A DNA stretch of 64,000 nucleotides from Phascolarctobacterium sp. (lineage in GTDB: Bacteria; Bacillota; Negativicutes; Acidaminococcales; Acidaminococcaceae). Below, piece after piece: positions 8,004 through 16,150 of the stretch. Each line of letters begins with the position of its first letter. Position 1 is the first letter of the stretch. The stretch covers positions 84,109 through 148,108 of the forward strand of contig JAUNWI010000005.1 of the NCBI GenBank assembly GCA_030540395.1, read 5' to 3'. The notes under the pieces are model-generated. The model saw only the letters and a list, made by a program, of their open reading frames with translations. It was not told the DNA's origin and did no database searches. The position numbers and the translations under genes are program-made.

Positions 8004-8713
8004 CCTTTGAATTTGATACAGCTATCAAGGCCTTTGCCTTCATCCTTAAGCATCTTCCCTTAACCCTTTTTTTGCCGGCGGTGACACTCATCATTGGCAT
8101 TGTTTTTGGCTCCATTATTGCCATCGTGCGCTTGCGCAGCAATAAGCTTGTTAATGCGATATTGGCGATGGTGGTTTCCTTCTTCCGCTCGGTGCCGGCC
8201 ATTCTGCAGGTTTTTATCATGTATTACAGCTTGCCCTATCTCATTGCGCCAATTTTGAGTGCGGTGACGGGCAGTGTAGTGAATCCCTTTGATGTGAGTC
8301 CTTATTGGACGGCTTATATTTTCTTTATCATTTATCAAACAGCATACCAGTCCGAGAATATTCGTGGAGCGTTGCTCAGCGTAGACAGGGGACAGATGGA
8401 GGCTTCTTTGGCAGCAGGGCTTTCGTACTATCAGGCCTATAAGCGTATTATCCTACCGCAGGCCTTTGCAGTGGCTATGCCTTCATTCTTCACTTATTAT
8501 CTGCATGGCATCAAGAGCTTGGCACTGCTGTTTACGATTAAGATAGTAGATATTTTTGCAGCAGCAGATATTTTTGCTGCTTTATATAGCAGACGCACTG
8601 AGCCCTATGTGGCAGATGCCATTATATATTGGCTGCTGTGCGTAGTCTTAACCTTTGTTTTCAATAGCTGGGAGCGCAGCCTGAGTAAGGGCTTGCGCCA
8701 CGCAGATCACTAA
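8000..8713 (+). CDS. Amino-acid ABC transporter permease, subunit 2
   Basis: A 237-residue inner-membrane permease of the same family as the gene before it, with the ATPase-docking loop at SVDRGQMEASLAAGLSYYQA followed by RIILPQAF. Start is supported by AGGAGGGAAGC upstream; it overlaps the previous gene by 4 bases. With subunit 1 it would form the channel of the importer. It is directly followed by the URO-D family gene, which appears to be in the same operon. Confidence 0.86.
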   Translation: MTFEFDTAIKAFAFILKHLPLTLFLPAVTLIIGIVFGSIIAIVRLRSNKLVNAILAMVVSFFRSVPAILQVFIMYYSLPYLIAPILSAVTGSVVNPFDVSPYWTAYIFFIIYQTAYQSENIRGALLSVDRGQMEASLAAGLSYYQAYKRIILPQAFAVAMPSFFTYYLHGIKSLALLFTIKIVDIFAAADIFAALYSRRTEPYVADAIIYWLLCVVLTFVFNSWERSLSKGLRHADH

Positions 8714-8739
8714 TGAATTTTTTTAGGAGATGTATGATC

Positions 8740-9753
8740 ATGAATAAAATAGAACGATTAGAGGCGGCTATAGCTGGCAAAGAGGTGGACCGTGTTCCTT
8801 ATTCCATTTGGCACCATCTTTCCGCGCTGGACCAGGATCCGGTGAGCCTCGCTGAGGAAACCGTTGCGTTGAGCAAGAAATACGATTACGATTTTGTGAA
8901 GATGATGCCCTTTGGCCTTTATGGCGTGCAGGACTTGGGAGCAAAAATCAACATCTTTGCGCAACAGGGTAAGCCGCCTCTGGTGGCTCGTCCCGGAATT
9001 CAATCCATCAGCGACTATTTAGCGCTGCAGCCCATACCTGCCATTCAGGGTACCTATGGCAAGCAGCTGGAGTTTACCGAGCTTTTGCATAAGCAGCTGC
9101 CCAGCGGCACGCCCTATATCCAAACTATCTTTAGCCCGTTGACCACGCTGCATAAGCTGGCTGGCAACCGCGTGCTGGAGGACCTCAAAACTAATCCTGA
9201 GGCGGTAGAGCATGCGCTGGAGGTTATCACGGAAATCACCATTGACTTTGTGCAGGAAAATATCAAGCGGGGTGTGAGTGGCTTTTTCTTTGCTACGCAG
9301 GATGCTCGTAAGCCCCTCATCAGTGCCGAAAACTTTGCTAAATTTGGCATTAAATACGATTTGGCAGTGCTCAATAGCTATGTAAAAAAGACCTGGTTCA
9401 ATGTGGTGCATTTGCATGGCCTGGATGTGTATTTTGACGAGGTGCTGGCTAATTATCCTGTCAATGTTTTGAATTGGCATGACCGCAATACGCCGCCGAC
9501 GCTGGCGGAAGCACGCCAAAAGACGAATAAGGCCTTTTTGGCTGGCATTCGTGCTGCGCAAAAAATTGTTAATGGAGTGGAGGAGCCGGATGATATTTTT
9601 GAAAATGGTACTCCGGAGGAAATCAGCACCCATGTGAAGGAAGCGATCGCTCAGGTTGATGGCAAAGGTCTTATTATCGGGCCCGGCTGCGTAGTTAACC
9701 AATTCGTAACCGAAGAAAAACTGCGTGCAGTACAAAAGGCTTTAGTGCTGTAA
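8740..9753 (+). CDS. URO-D superfamily protein, possible methyltransferase
   Basis: A 337-residue protein of the uroporphyrinogen decarboxylase superfamily. It is not classical HemE: it shows VVHLHGLDVYFDE, VLNWHDRNTPP and near the C-terminus GPGCVVN, the pattern of the uncharacterised branch related to corrinoid methyltransferases (MtaA/MtbA type, whose zinc site is H-x-C...C). Here the first motif is H-x-H and the last Cys is kept, so a metal site is plausible but altered. The start at 8740 has AGGAGA 9 bases upstream; an earlier ATG gives an unrelated N-terminus. As the last gene of a transporter operon with a Cys/Met-rich leader, it may handle a methylated sulfur compound; this is inference. 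Confidence 0.75.
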   Translation: MNKIERLEAAIAGKEVDRVPYSIWHHLSALDQDPVSLAEETVALSKKYDYDFVKMMPFGLYGVQDLGAKINIFAQQGKPPLVARPGIQSISDYLALQPIPAIQGTYGKQLEFTELLHKQLPSGTPYIQTIFSPLTTLHKLAGNRVLEDLKTNPEAVEHALEVITEITIDFVQENIKRGVSGFFFATQDARKPLISAENFAKFGIKYDLAVLNSYVKKTWFNVVHLHGLDVYFDEVLANYPVNVLNWHDRNTPPTLAEARQKTNKAFLAGIRAAQKIVNGVEEPDDIFENGTPEEISTHVKEAIAQVDGKGLIIGPGCVVNQFVTEEKLRAVQKALVL

Positions 9754-9784
9754 TGTTTATCATTAATTAAAAACAGCAATAATA

Positions 9785-9826
9785 AAAGCGTCAGCCTGCT
9801 CCTGTTAAGGAGCTTGCTGACGCTTT
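9785..9826. terminator. Terminator hairpin of the GCGTCAGC type
   Basis: AAAGCGTCAGC pairs with GCTGACGCTTT, with an inner CTCC/GGAG stem. It ends the URO-D operon; the second hairpin at 9862-9904 follows directly. Confidence 0.75.
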
Positions 9827-9861
9827 GTAGTTTCTAAGAATATATAAAAATATAAAAAAAG

Positions 9862-9904
9862 AACGTCAACCTGCATCTTTAAGGAGAAGTAGGTTGACGT
9901 TTTG
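9862..9904. terminator. Second hairpin between convergent genes
   Basis: AACGTCAACCT pairs with AGGTTGACGTT, with A-rich sequence on the left and TTTT on the right. It lies 22 bases beyond the bioB stop and probably ends bioB on the minus strand. Confidence 0.7.
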
Positions 9905-9925
9905 CTTTACAGTATTGGGTTTAGC

Positions 9926-10900
9926 TTAACGCAAATATTCGGGTACGATATCGCGGCCAAGGCTGGTGAGCAGTGCTTTGTCACTAGCAATAGTGGAGCC
10001 GGAGGTGGTGAGCATGTTGCCGGTGATGGTAGCACTAGCACCGCCCTTGAAGGCTTCCTCACCATCATTTTTCATCAAACGGCGGCCTGCAGCTAGGCGA
10101 ATGTTAGCCAACGGATTGATGTAACGGAAGAAGGCTACAGTACGCAGGATGTCCTCTTCCTTCAGGGTCGGCAGATTTTCCAGCGGAGTACCCTTAATCG
10201 GCATCAAAGCATTGATGGGAATGGATTCAATGCCCAGCTCGGCAAGGCTAATAGCCATATCCAGTCTATCCTCCCAGGTTTCGCCCATGCCGATAATACC
10301 ACCGCTGCACACGCAGAAGCCCTCTTTTTGGGCCAGCTTAATGGACTCGATTTTTTCATCATAGGTATGGGTGGTGCAAATGTGCGGGAAGAAGCGACGA
10401 GAGGTTTCGATATTCTCGTGGTAGCTTTCTACGCCAGCCTCGTGCAGTATATGGAATTGCTCCGCAGTCAAAAATCCATGGGAAGCACACAGGGAAAGCT
10501 TGCATTTTTGCTTCATGGTTTTGTAAGCATCAATAGCCTTTTCAAAATCCTCACCCACAAGGCCTCTACCGGCAGTAACGATAGCAAAGCGGTCCACGCC
10601 TTCGCTTTCGTTTGCCAAGGCTTCGTTCACAATCTTATCCTTACACAGGAAGGGATATTCTTCGATACCGGTTTTGTTATGAGCGGATTGTGCGCAGTAT
10701 TTGCAGTTTTCGCCGCAGCGACCGCTCTTACCATTGATGATGGTACACAAATCTACTTTATCGCCACAAAAGTGCTTACGAATTAGATCCGCACCCTCTT
10801 GTAATTCCTTTAAATCGCAGGTTAAGAAAAAGCTTAAATCATCCTGACGAGTTAAGCGTTTACCTGCAATAATTTCCTCAGCTAATTTCTTGACATCCAT
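9926..10900 (-). CDS. bioB: Biotin synthase (radical SAM)
   Basis: A 324-residue radical-SAM enzyme that inserts sulfur into dethiobiotin. The SAM-cluster cysteines are Cys62, Cys66 and Cys69 (RCGENCKYCAQS); SYHENIETSRRFF, GGIIGMGE and the C-terminal RLAAGRR are family signatures. The start at 10900 has AGAGGG upstream; a frame reaching back to 10987 crosses the operator sites and is rejected. It stands alone, without bioA/D/F nearby. Its product is needed by the biotin carrier subunit of methylmalonyl-CoA decarboxylase encoded 22 kb away. BirA-like repeats lie just upstream. Confidence 0.93.
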   Translation of the reverse strand: MDVKKLAEEIIAGKRLTRQDDLSFFLTCDLKELQEGADLIRKHFCGDKVDLCTIINGKSGRCGENCKYCAQSAHNKTGIEEYPFLCKDKIVNEALANESEGVDRFAIVTAGRGLVGEDFEKAIDAYKTMKQKCKLSLCASHGFLTAEQFHILHEAGVESYHENIETSRRFFPHICTTHTYDEKIESIKLAQKEGFCVCSGGIIGMGETWEDRLDMAISLAELGIESIPINALMPIKGTPLENLPTLKEEDILRTVAFFRYINPLANIRLAAGRRLMKNDGEEAFKGGASATITGNMLTTSGSTIASDKALLTSLGRDIVPEYLR

Positions 10901-10970
10901 ACTGATCCCTCTTTCTTGAATACCTATCAAATAGGTATATTTATACTGTAAAAAATTAAGAAAGCAAACA

Positions 10971-11036
10971 GTTAACCAGCCATCCACTTTCGTTAACCAA
11001 GATTATATCACTGAGTTAACAAAAATGCAAGCATAA
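10971..11036 (-). promoter_or_regulatory. bioB promoter with BirA-like operator sites
   Basis: On the minus strand TTGCAT, 17 bases, TATAAT form the promoter. Three GTTAAC palindromes (10971-10976, 10992-10997, 11015-11020) surround the -10; the reading TTGTTAAC...GGTTAAC around a TATAAT resembles the Bacillus biotin operator. Half-site gaps are 15 and 17 bases, so the 15-base pair is the better fit to known spacing. Repression by BirA with biotinyl-AMP is the expected control. Confidence 0.65.
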
Positions 11037-11122
11037 TCCCTATTACTTCAGTAAGCTTTTTGTAAGCTACTTTACACTAAATACATGGCATCGTAAAAAC
11101 CGAAGCTTTTCGTGAAAAAGGG

Positions 11123-11150
11123 TTGACAAAACCTATAATTTAGATAGAAT
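11123..11150 (+). promoter_or_regulatory. Promoter of the transsulfuration genes
   Basis: TTGACA (11123-11128), 16 bases, TAGAAT (11145-11150), about 57 bases before the gene start. Confidence 0.6.
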
Positions 11151-11206
11151 TACTATAATAACCTGTTAAACCTATCTTTTTACTAGAATTAAAGGAGCGT
11201 GTTCTT

Positions 11207-12343
11207 ATGGAATTTGCAACTAAATGTGTACATGCTATTGGCGCACCCGATGCCACTGGCAGCATCACCCCGGCGATTTATCTTTCTTCTACCTTTGCCC
11301 ATCCCAGATTAGGCGAATCCACCGGCTTTGCCTATACCCGTGAGTCCAATCCCACCCGTGCTCGCTTGGAAACACTGCTGGCAACCCTGGAGGGCGGCGT
11401 GGATGCCCTGGCTTTTTCTTCCGGCATGGCTGCTGTGGATGCTGTCATGAATCTGTTCAGTCCCGGGGACCACATTATCACTGGCAACGATTTGTATGGT
11501 AGCTCCTTCCGCCTGTTCCGTAATCTGAATGCCAAAAACGGCGTGGAATTTACCACCGTGCATACCTCAAAATTAGACGAGATTAAAGCGGCCGTTAAGC
11601 CCAATACCAAGGCCATCTTTTTAGAAACTCCTACCAATCCTACCATGGAGATTTCTGATTTAAGAGCGATTAGTCAAATAGCCAAAGAAAACAATTTCCT
11701 CGTCATCGTGGATAATACCTTCCTCACTCCGTATTTCCAAAAGCCCTTGGAGCTGGGAGCCGATATTGTTATTCACAGTGGTACCAAATATCTGGCCGGT
11801 CATAACGATGTACTCTGCGGCTTTACTGTAGCCAAAAGTCAGGCCATTGCCGACAAGCTGCGCTTAATCTTCAAAACTACAGGTGCAGTGTTGGGTGCCT
11901 TGGATACTTGGCTTGTTATTCGTGGTATCAAGACACTGCCGCTGCGTATGGAGCAGCATCAAAAGAATGCGCTGGCACTGGCCGCATGGCTACAAAAACA
12001 GCCCAAGGTCAAATATGTGCTTTACCCCGGACTCAAGGAGCATCCCGGCTATGCAATCAATGCCGCTCAGACCAGCGGCTTTGGCGGCATGATTTCCTTC
12101 GCTGTGGACAGCCCCAAAACGGCGGAGCTGCTGCTGGAAAAAATCAAGCTGATTAAATTTGCGGAAAGCCTTGGCGGCACTGAAAGCCTTTTGACCTATC
12201 CTATTCGCCAGACCCATGCGGATTTGACGCCTGAGGAATGCGAGGAAAAGGGCATCACCGATTGCCTGCTGCGTTTGTCCACCGGCATTGAAGCTACCGA
12301 GGACTTGATTGCTGATTTGGAGCAGGCCTTTGCAAGCCTATAA
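11207..12343 (+). CDS. Transsulfuration PLP enzyme (cystathionine gamma-synthase/beta-lyase family)
   Basis: A 378-residue cytosolic Cys/Met-metabolism PLP enzyme. The cofactor lysine is in HSGTKYLAGHNDV; YTRESNPTRARLE and SSGMAAVDAV are family motifs. The C-terminal SLGGTESLLTYP and THADLTPEE match both cystathionine gamma-synthases and B. subtilis-type beta-lyases, so the direction (cystathionine made or cleaved) is not settled. AAAGGAG precedes the ATG. It is followed after 34 bases by a PatB-like lyase on the same strand, and together with metA/metY offers a second route between Cys and homocysteine. Confidence 0.85.
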   Translation: MEFATKCVHAIGAPDATGSITPAIYLSSTFAHPRLGESTGFAYTRESNPTRARLETLLATLEGGVDALAFSSGMAAVDAVMNLFSPGDHIITGNDLYGSSFRLFRNLNAKNGVEFTTVHTSKLDEIKAAVKPNTKAIFLETPTNPTMEISDLRAISQIAKENNFLVIVDNTFLTPYFQKPLELGADIVIHSGTKYLAGHNDVLCGFTVAKSQAIADKLRLIFKTTGAVLGALDTWLVIRGIKTLPLRMEQHQKNALALAAWLQKQPKVKYVLYPGLKEHPGYAINAAQTSGFGGMISFAVDSPKTAELLLEKIKLIKFAESLGGTESLLTYPIRQTHADLTPEECEEKGITDCLLRLSTGIEATEDLIADLEQAFASL

Positions 12344-12377
12344 AGAATAGCTATGTATTGTTTGGAGGGGATGGAAA

Positions 12378-13565
12378 ATGGTTTCCTATGATTTTGATAA
12401 AATAGTGGATAGACGCAATACTGACTGTTTAAAACATGATTTTGCTGTGCAAAGAGGTAGGCCCCAGGATGTGCTGCCCTTTTGGGTAGCTGATATGGAT
12501 TTTCCCATTGCTGAGGAAATTACGGACGCTTTGGTAAAACGCTGCCAGCATGGAATTTTTGGTTACAGTGAGGCCACGGACCCTTATTTTGACGCTTTGC
12601 AAAAATGGTATAACAAGCATTTTCATTGGCAGGTGCAAAGGCCTTGGCTTATTAAAACGCCAGGCGTAGTCTTCGCTCTAGCAATGGCTGTAAAGGCCTT
12701 CACCGAGCCGGGAGAGGGAGTTTTAGTGCAACAGCCAGTCTATTATCCCTTCACCGAGGTAATTAGAGATAATGGACGCGAAGTTGTTAATTCACCCTTG
12801 GTGCTCATCAATGGTCATTATGAAATGGATTTTGCAGATTTGGAGCAGAAGCTGGCTGACACCAAGGTGAAGCTGATGTTCCTTTGCTCACCCCATAATC
12901 CCGTAGGTCGCGTGTGGAGCGAAGCAGAGCTGCGCAAGGTAGGAGATTTGTGCTTGGAGTACAACGTTATCACTGTGAGCGATGAAATTCATTCTGATTT
13001 CGTTTGGGATGATAATGTGCATACTCCCTTTGCCACATTAGGCAAGGAATACGAGCAAAACTGCATTGTCTGCACTGCGCCTAGCAAAACCTTTAATCTG
13101 GCGGGCCTACAGGTCTCCAATATTTTTATTCCCAACCAAAAGCTGCGTCACGCACTGCGCAAGCAAATCGATGCTGCAGGCTACAGCCAGCTGAATACCT
13201 TGGGCTTGGTCGCCTGCCAAGCGGCCTATACTTATGGCGAAGAATGGCTCACGCAGGTGAAGGCATATATTCGCAGTAATATCGCTTTTGTAGAGCAATA
13301 TTTAGTAGAGCAGCTGCCGCAAATCAAGATGCTGCCCATCGAGGGCACCTATTTGGTGTGGCTGGACTGCAGCGCACTGGGCATGACCGCTGCCGAGCGG
13401 GAGCAATGGCTGTGGCACGAGGCCAAGCTGTGGCTGGATGGTGGCGGCATCTTTGGCGTTGAAGGCGAGCCCTATGAGCGCATCAATGTGGCCTGCCCGC
13501 GAGCAACACTGCTAAAGGGCTTGGAGCAGCTGAAAGCGGCTGTAGAAGGCTTGAAGAAAGAGTAA
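12378..13565 (+). CDS. PatB/MalY-type C-S lyase (aminotransferase fold)
   Basis: A 395-residue fold-type I PLP enzyme of the PatB/MalY branch, which cleaves cystathionine or Cys to pyruvate, ammonia and a thiol. The N-terminal YDFDKIVDRRNTDCLKHD and FWVADMDFP are diagnostic for this branch; SPHNPVGRVW, SDEIHSDF and the PLP lysine in APSKTFNLAGLQ follow. GGAGGGG precedes the ATG. It is downstream of the transsulfuration enzyme, probably in one operon, and ends at a strong terminator. A regulatory MalY-like role is possible but less likely in this context. Confidence 0.88.
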   Translation: MVSYDFDKIVDRRNTDCLKHDFAVQRGRPQDVLPFWVADMDFPIAEEITDALVKRCQHGIFGYSEATDPYFDALQKWYNKHFHWQVQRPWLIKTPGVVFALAMAVKAFTEPGEGVLVQQPVYYPFTEVIRDNGREVVNSPLVLINGHYEMDFADLEQKLADTKVKLMFLCSPHNPVGRVWSEAELRKVGDLCLEYNVITVSDEIHSDFVWDDNVHTPFATLGKEYEQNCIVCTAPSKTFNLAGLQVSNIFIPNQKLRHALRKQIDAAGYSQLNTLGLVACQAAYTYGEEWLTQVKAYIRSNIAFVEQYLVEQLPQIKMLPIEGTYLVWLDCSALGMTAAEREQWLWHEAKLWLDGGGIFGVEGEPYERINVACPRATLLKGLEQLKAAVEGLKKE

Positions 13566-13577
13566 TAGCGAAACAAC

Positions 13578-13624
13578 AAAGCGTCAGCAAGTTCCTGTTC
13601 GCAGGAGTGGGCTGACGCTTTTTT
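13578..13624 (+). terminator. Terminator after the transsulfuration operon
   Basis: AAAGCGTCAGC pairs with GCTGACGCTTT and is followed by further T; inner stem TTCCTG/CAGGAG. Same GCGTCAGC design as the hairpin at 9785. Confidence 0.85.
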
Positions 13625-13733
13625 CTATGCTAGTATAGTACTCTGGACTTATCAAAATTACATAAATTGATATTATCAAGCTACCAGCAAAAGGCTTATA
13701 ATAAAAATATTCTAGGAAATTGGAGGAATTATT

Positions 13734-14546
13734 ATGACCTTATTAAATAAAGCCTTGACCATTGCTGGTAGTGATACTAGTGGTGGCGCTGGTATGGAAG
13801 CGGATTTAAAGACTATGGAGGAGCTGGGCGTATACGGCATGCCGGCTCTGACCTGCATTGTAACCATGCATCCCAAAACCTGGGAGCATAGTGTGTATCC
13901 GTTGCCCTCGGATTTGATTGAAAAGCAGCTGGTGACAGCTATTGAGGGTGTGGGCATCAACGCCATGAAAACTGGCATGATTGGCAGCCCGGAATTGGTG
14001 GAGCTGGTGGCTCAAACTATCGATAAATATGCTTTAAAGAATGTTGTTATTGACCCTGTAATGGTTTGCAAGGGTTGTGATTTGATTTTGGCTCCTGCGG
14101 CAGCACAGGCGATTAAAGAGCTGCTGGTGCCACGTTGCGATATCATTACCCCGAACACGGTGGAGGCAGCGTATTTGGCTGATTTGCCCGAGGTGAAGAC
14201 GGTGGAGCAAATCAAGGAGGCGGCCGAGCGCATCATTGCTGCCGGAGCGAAAAATGTCGTTATCAAGGGCGGTGAGCGCCTGAGTGATAACGCTGCCATC
14301 GATTTTTTCTACAACGGTAAGGACTTTGTGGAAATGGCTGTGCCCAAAATTTATCCTTCGTATAACCATGGTGCGGGCTGCACCTTCTCCGCTGCAATTA
14401 CAGCGGGCTTGGCTAATGGTTTAACAATGGAGGAGGCAGTGAAGCAGGCTAAGGCCTTTGTAACTGCTGCCTTAAAGCATGGCTTTGCCATTAATCACAT
14501 CGTGGGCTGCACCAACCACACGGCCTATAAAAAATATGGTGCTTAA
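13734..14546 (+). CDS. pdxK: Pyridoxal/pyridoxine kinase, ThiD-like
   Basis: A 270-residue ribokinase-fold kinase. It carries ALTIAGSDTSGGAGMEADLKT at the N-terminus, VVIDPVMVCKG in the middle and HGAGCTFSAA (catalytic Asp/anion-hole region, here with Cys) near the C-terminus. These are features of the Bacillus PdxK group, which grew out of the ThiD family but makes pyridoxal phosphate; HMP kinase activity for thiamin cannot be excluded. GGAGGAATT precedes the ATG. Its place after two PLP enzymes supports a role in cofactor supply. It has its own upstream region after the terminator at 13624. Confidence 0.85.
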   Translation: MTLLNKALTIAGSDTSGGAGMEADLKTMEELGVYGMPALTCIVTMHPKTWEHSVYPLPSDLIEKQLVTAIEGVGINAMKTGMIGSPELVELVAQTIDKYALKNVVIDPVMVCKGCDLILAPAAAQAIKELLVPRCDIITPNTVEAAYLADLPEVKTVEQIKEAAERIIAAGAKNVVIKGGERLSDNAAIDFFYNGKDFVEMAVPKIYPSYNHGAGCTFSAAITAGLANGLTMEEAVKQAKAFVTAALKHGFAINHIVGCTNHTAYKKYGA

Positions 14547-14562
14547 GTAAACAAAAATAAAG

Positions 14563-14598
14563 AAAACCTTCAGCTTTTTCGTGGAGCTGAAGGTTTTT
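14563..14598. terminator. Bidirectional terminator between convergent genes
   Basis: AAAACCTTCAGCT pairs with AGCTGAAGGTTTT; A- and T-rich flanks let it work for pdxK (plus) and the HD-domain gene (minus). Confidence 0.85.
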
Positions 14599-14611
14599 CT
14601 ATATTTAGCGG

Positions 14612-15742
14612 TTATTTTACAATCAAAGCGTTTACCAGCTGGCGCAGTTGCTCAATGCCATTGGGCTGGGAAGCGAGGCTGTTGGCGTACATCATAGAAA
14701 CCTGTGCACCCAGGTAGTTACGCATCTTGTTGAATTGCTCGCCTTGCAGGTCGGCAGCCTTTAGGCCGTAATCCTGTACTGCGATTTGCTCCAGCATTTT
14801 TACAGTTCTTTGGCAAGCGGGGCTGCTCAGCACATAATCATGGTCGCCCAGGCTAACAATAAAGCCTTCTTGCTTTTGCGGGGAGGGCAGGGTGTTGTTT
14901 GCAGTAATAATGCCGATTTCTTTAGCATCCTTACCAGCGATAATAGCTGCTGCAGTGAGGAAGCCGACAACGATTTGCTCTTCCTTAGCACTGCCCGGAG
15001 TTTGGTGAGCGCAGGCTTGGGCAACGATTTCTTCCACGGGGAAGCCACGATAGATTACTTCGGCAATACTAAAGATGTGGTGAGCACCAGTACCGGCAAT
15101 TTGATATTCCTTCAGGCTGGATTGGTCCTTCTTCCATTGGAAAACCAGCGGCTTAGCCAAGTCATGCAGTGCTTGTGCGGAGATGATGATGTCGCGGCTG
15201 ATTTGGCTGTTGAACAGGCTGTAATAGGTAGCATAAATGCCCTCGGAAATGCTCAGGTTAGCAGCAGTGTGGGTTGCCAGACCACCGGGATAAGCATGAT
15301 GGCTAGCGTAACCGCTACCAGGAGCGGAGTAGAAGGGTTGGGGAGCTTGACCATTATACGGGGGCAGGAAGTTAGCTAAAGAGGTTTTGGCAGGGTCGAT
15401 TAATTTTAAAGCTACCAGCTTGTTATAAACCTTTTCTTTAGCACAAGCTGCTTGGTATTGCTGCATAAAGGTGGGGTTAGGATTATTGATAATATCCATG
15501 GTCATCTTGCGCAGGCGTGTATCTTGAATTGTGTTTACAGCATCTTTGATTTTCTTATAGGACATTTGTACGAGGTCGGAGCCCTTCGCTAAAGCCTCTG
15601 CTTCAGGCAATCTATTGAAGGGAGCGGCAACGACCTTGGCTTTGGCAGCAAAGCTCAGATGGGGCAGGGATAATAAAGAAGCACTGACAATGGCACCAGC
15701 AGAGATTTTTAAAAAGCTGGCACGGGAAATATTTTGACTCAT
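14612..15742 (-). CDS. Exported HD-domain phosphohydrolase with Tat-like signal
   Basis: A 376-residue protein. The N-terminus SRASFLKI followed by a mild hydrophobic stretch and SFAAKA looks like a twin-arginine signal with one of the two Arg replaced, so it is Tat-like rather than perfect. The body shows the histidine pattern of HD metal-dependent phosphohydrolases: His148-His149, His158 (ATHTAANL), His193-Asp194 (ALHDLAKP), His221-His222 and His246. Being outside the cytoplasm is unusual for this fold. AGGAGG precedes the ATG. It is divergent from tatA-tatC, separated by 192 bases, which suggests it is their cargo. The substrate is unknown. Confidence 0.72.
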   Translation of the reverse strand: MSQNISRASFLKISAGAIVSASLLSLPHLSFAAKAKVVAAPFNRLPEAEALAKGSDLVQMSYKKIKDAVNTIQDTRLRKMTMDIINNPNPTFMQQYQAACAKEKVYNKLVALKLIDPAKTSLANFLPPYNGQAPQPFYSAPGSGYASHHAYPGGLATHTAANLSISEGIYATYYSLFNSQISRDIIISAQALHDLAKPLVFQWKKDQSSLKEYQIAGTGAHHIFSIAEVIYRGFPVEEIVAQACAHQTPGSAKEEQIVVGFLTAAAIIAGKDAKEIGIITANNTLPSPQKQEGFIVSLGDHDYVLSSPACQRTVKMLEQIAVQDYGLKAADLQGEQFNKMRNYLGAQVSMMYANSLASQPNGIEQLRQLVNALIVK

Positions 15743-15802
15743 TTTCTTTAGACCTCCTAAATTTTGGGTTGCTCTTAGTGTAAAGCAGTTTTGTTTGAAA
15801 AA

Positions 15803-15830
15803 TATTAAGAAAATGTAATTATTATGTAAA
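15803..15830 (-). promoter_or_regulatory. Candidate Pho-box repeats before the HD gene
   Basis: On the minus strand TTTACA, ATTACA and TTAATA lie exactly 11 bases apart. This resembles PhoP boxes (TT[A/T/C]ACA at 11-base period). The region is AT-rich, so chance is a real alternative. Confidence 0.4.
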
Positions 15831-15848
15831 ACCTTAATTCTAACTAGA

Positions 15849-15887
15849 TTTAATAATAATTTAACAATAACTTGATTTAAAATTAAT
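15849..15887 (+). promoter_or_regulatory. Candidate Pho-box repeats before tatA
   Basis: TTTAAT, TTTAAC, CTTGAT and ATTAAT start at 15849, 15860, 15871 and 15882, an exact 11-base period. The same caution about AT-rich sequence applies. Confidence 0.38.
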
Positions 15888-15934
15888 ATTGCTGGAGTAG
15901 AATAAATGCAACCTGAAATTAAGGAGGAATAAGA

Positions 15935-16150
15935 ATGTTTGGTATTGGTTTTTCTGAAATGCTGGTTTTAGCGATTATCGCTTTGCTTGTGTTTGGTCCG
16001 AAACGTTTGCCGGAGATTGGCAATGCTGTGGGCAAGGGCATGCGTGAATTTAAGGACGCTGTTAATGGCCCCACCACTGTTACTGCAGTAAAGGATGCTA
16101 CTGTTAAAGAGGAAGCAGCTGCCGATAAAAAAGTAGATGTTAAGGCATGA
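15935..16150 (+). CDS. tatA: Sec-independent translocase TatA
   Basis: A 71-residue membrane protein of the twin-arginine translocase. It has an N-terminal helix (about residues 5-21, FSEMLVLAIIALLVFG), the hinge FGPKRLPEIG, an amphipathic helix (GKGMREFKDAV) and a charged tail. TatA oligomers form the passage for folded proteins. AAGGAGG precedes the ATG. It overlaps tatC by 4 bases. No tatB is present, as expected for a minimal TatAC system in which TatA does both jobs. Confidence 0.93.
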   Translation: MFGIGFSEMLVLAIIALLVFGPKRLPEIGNAVGKGMREFKDAVNGPTTVTAVKDATVKEEAAADKKVDVKA

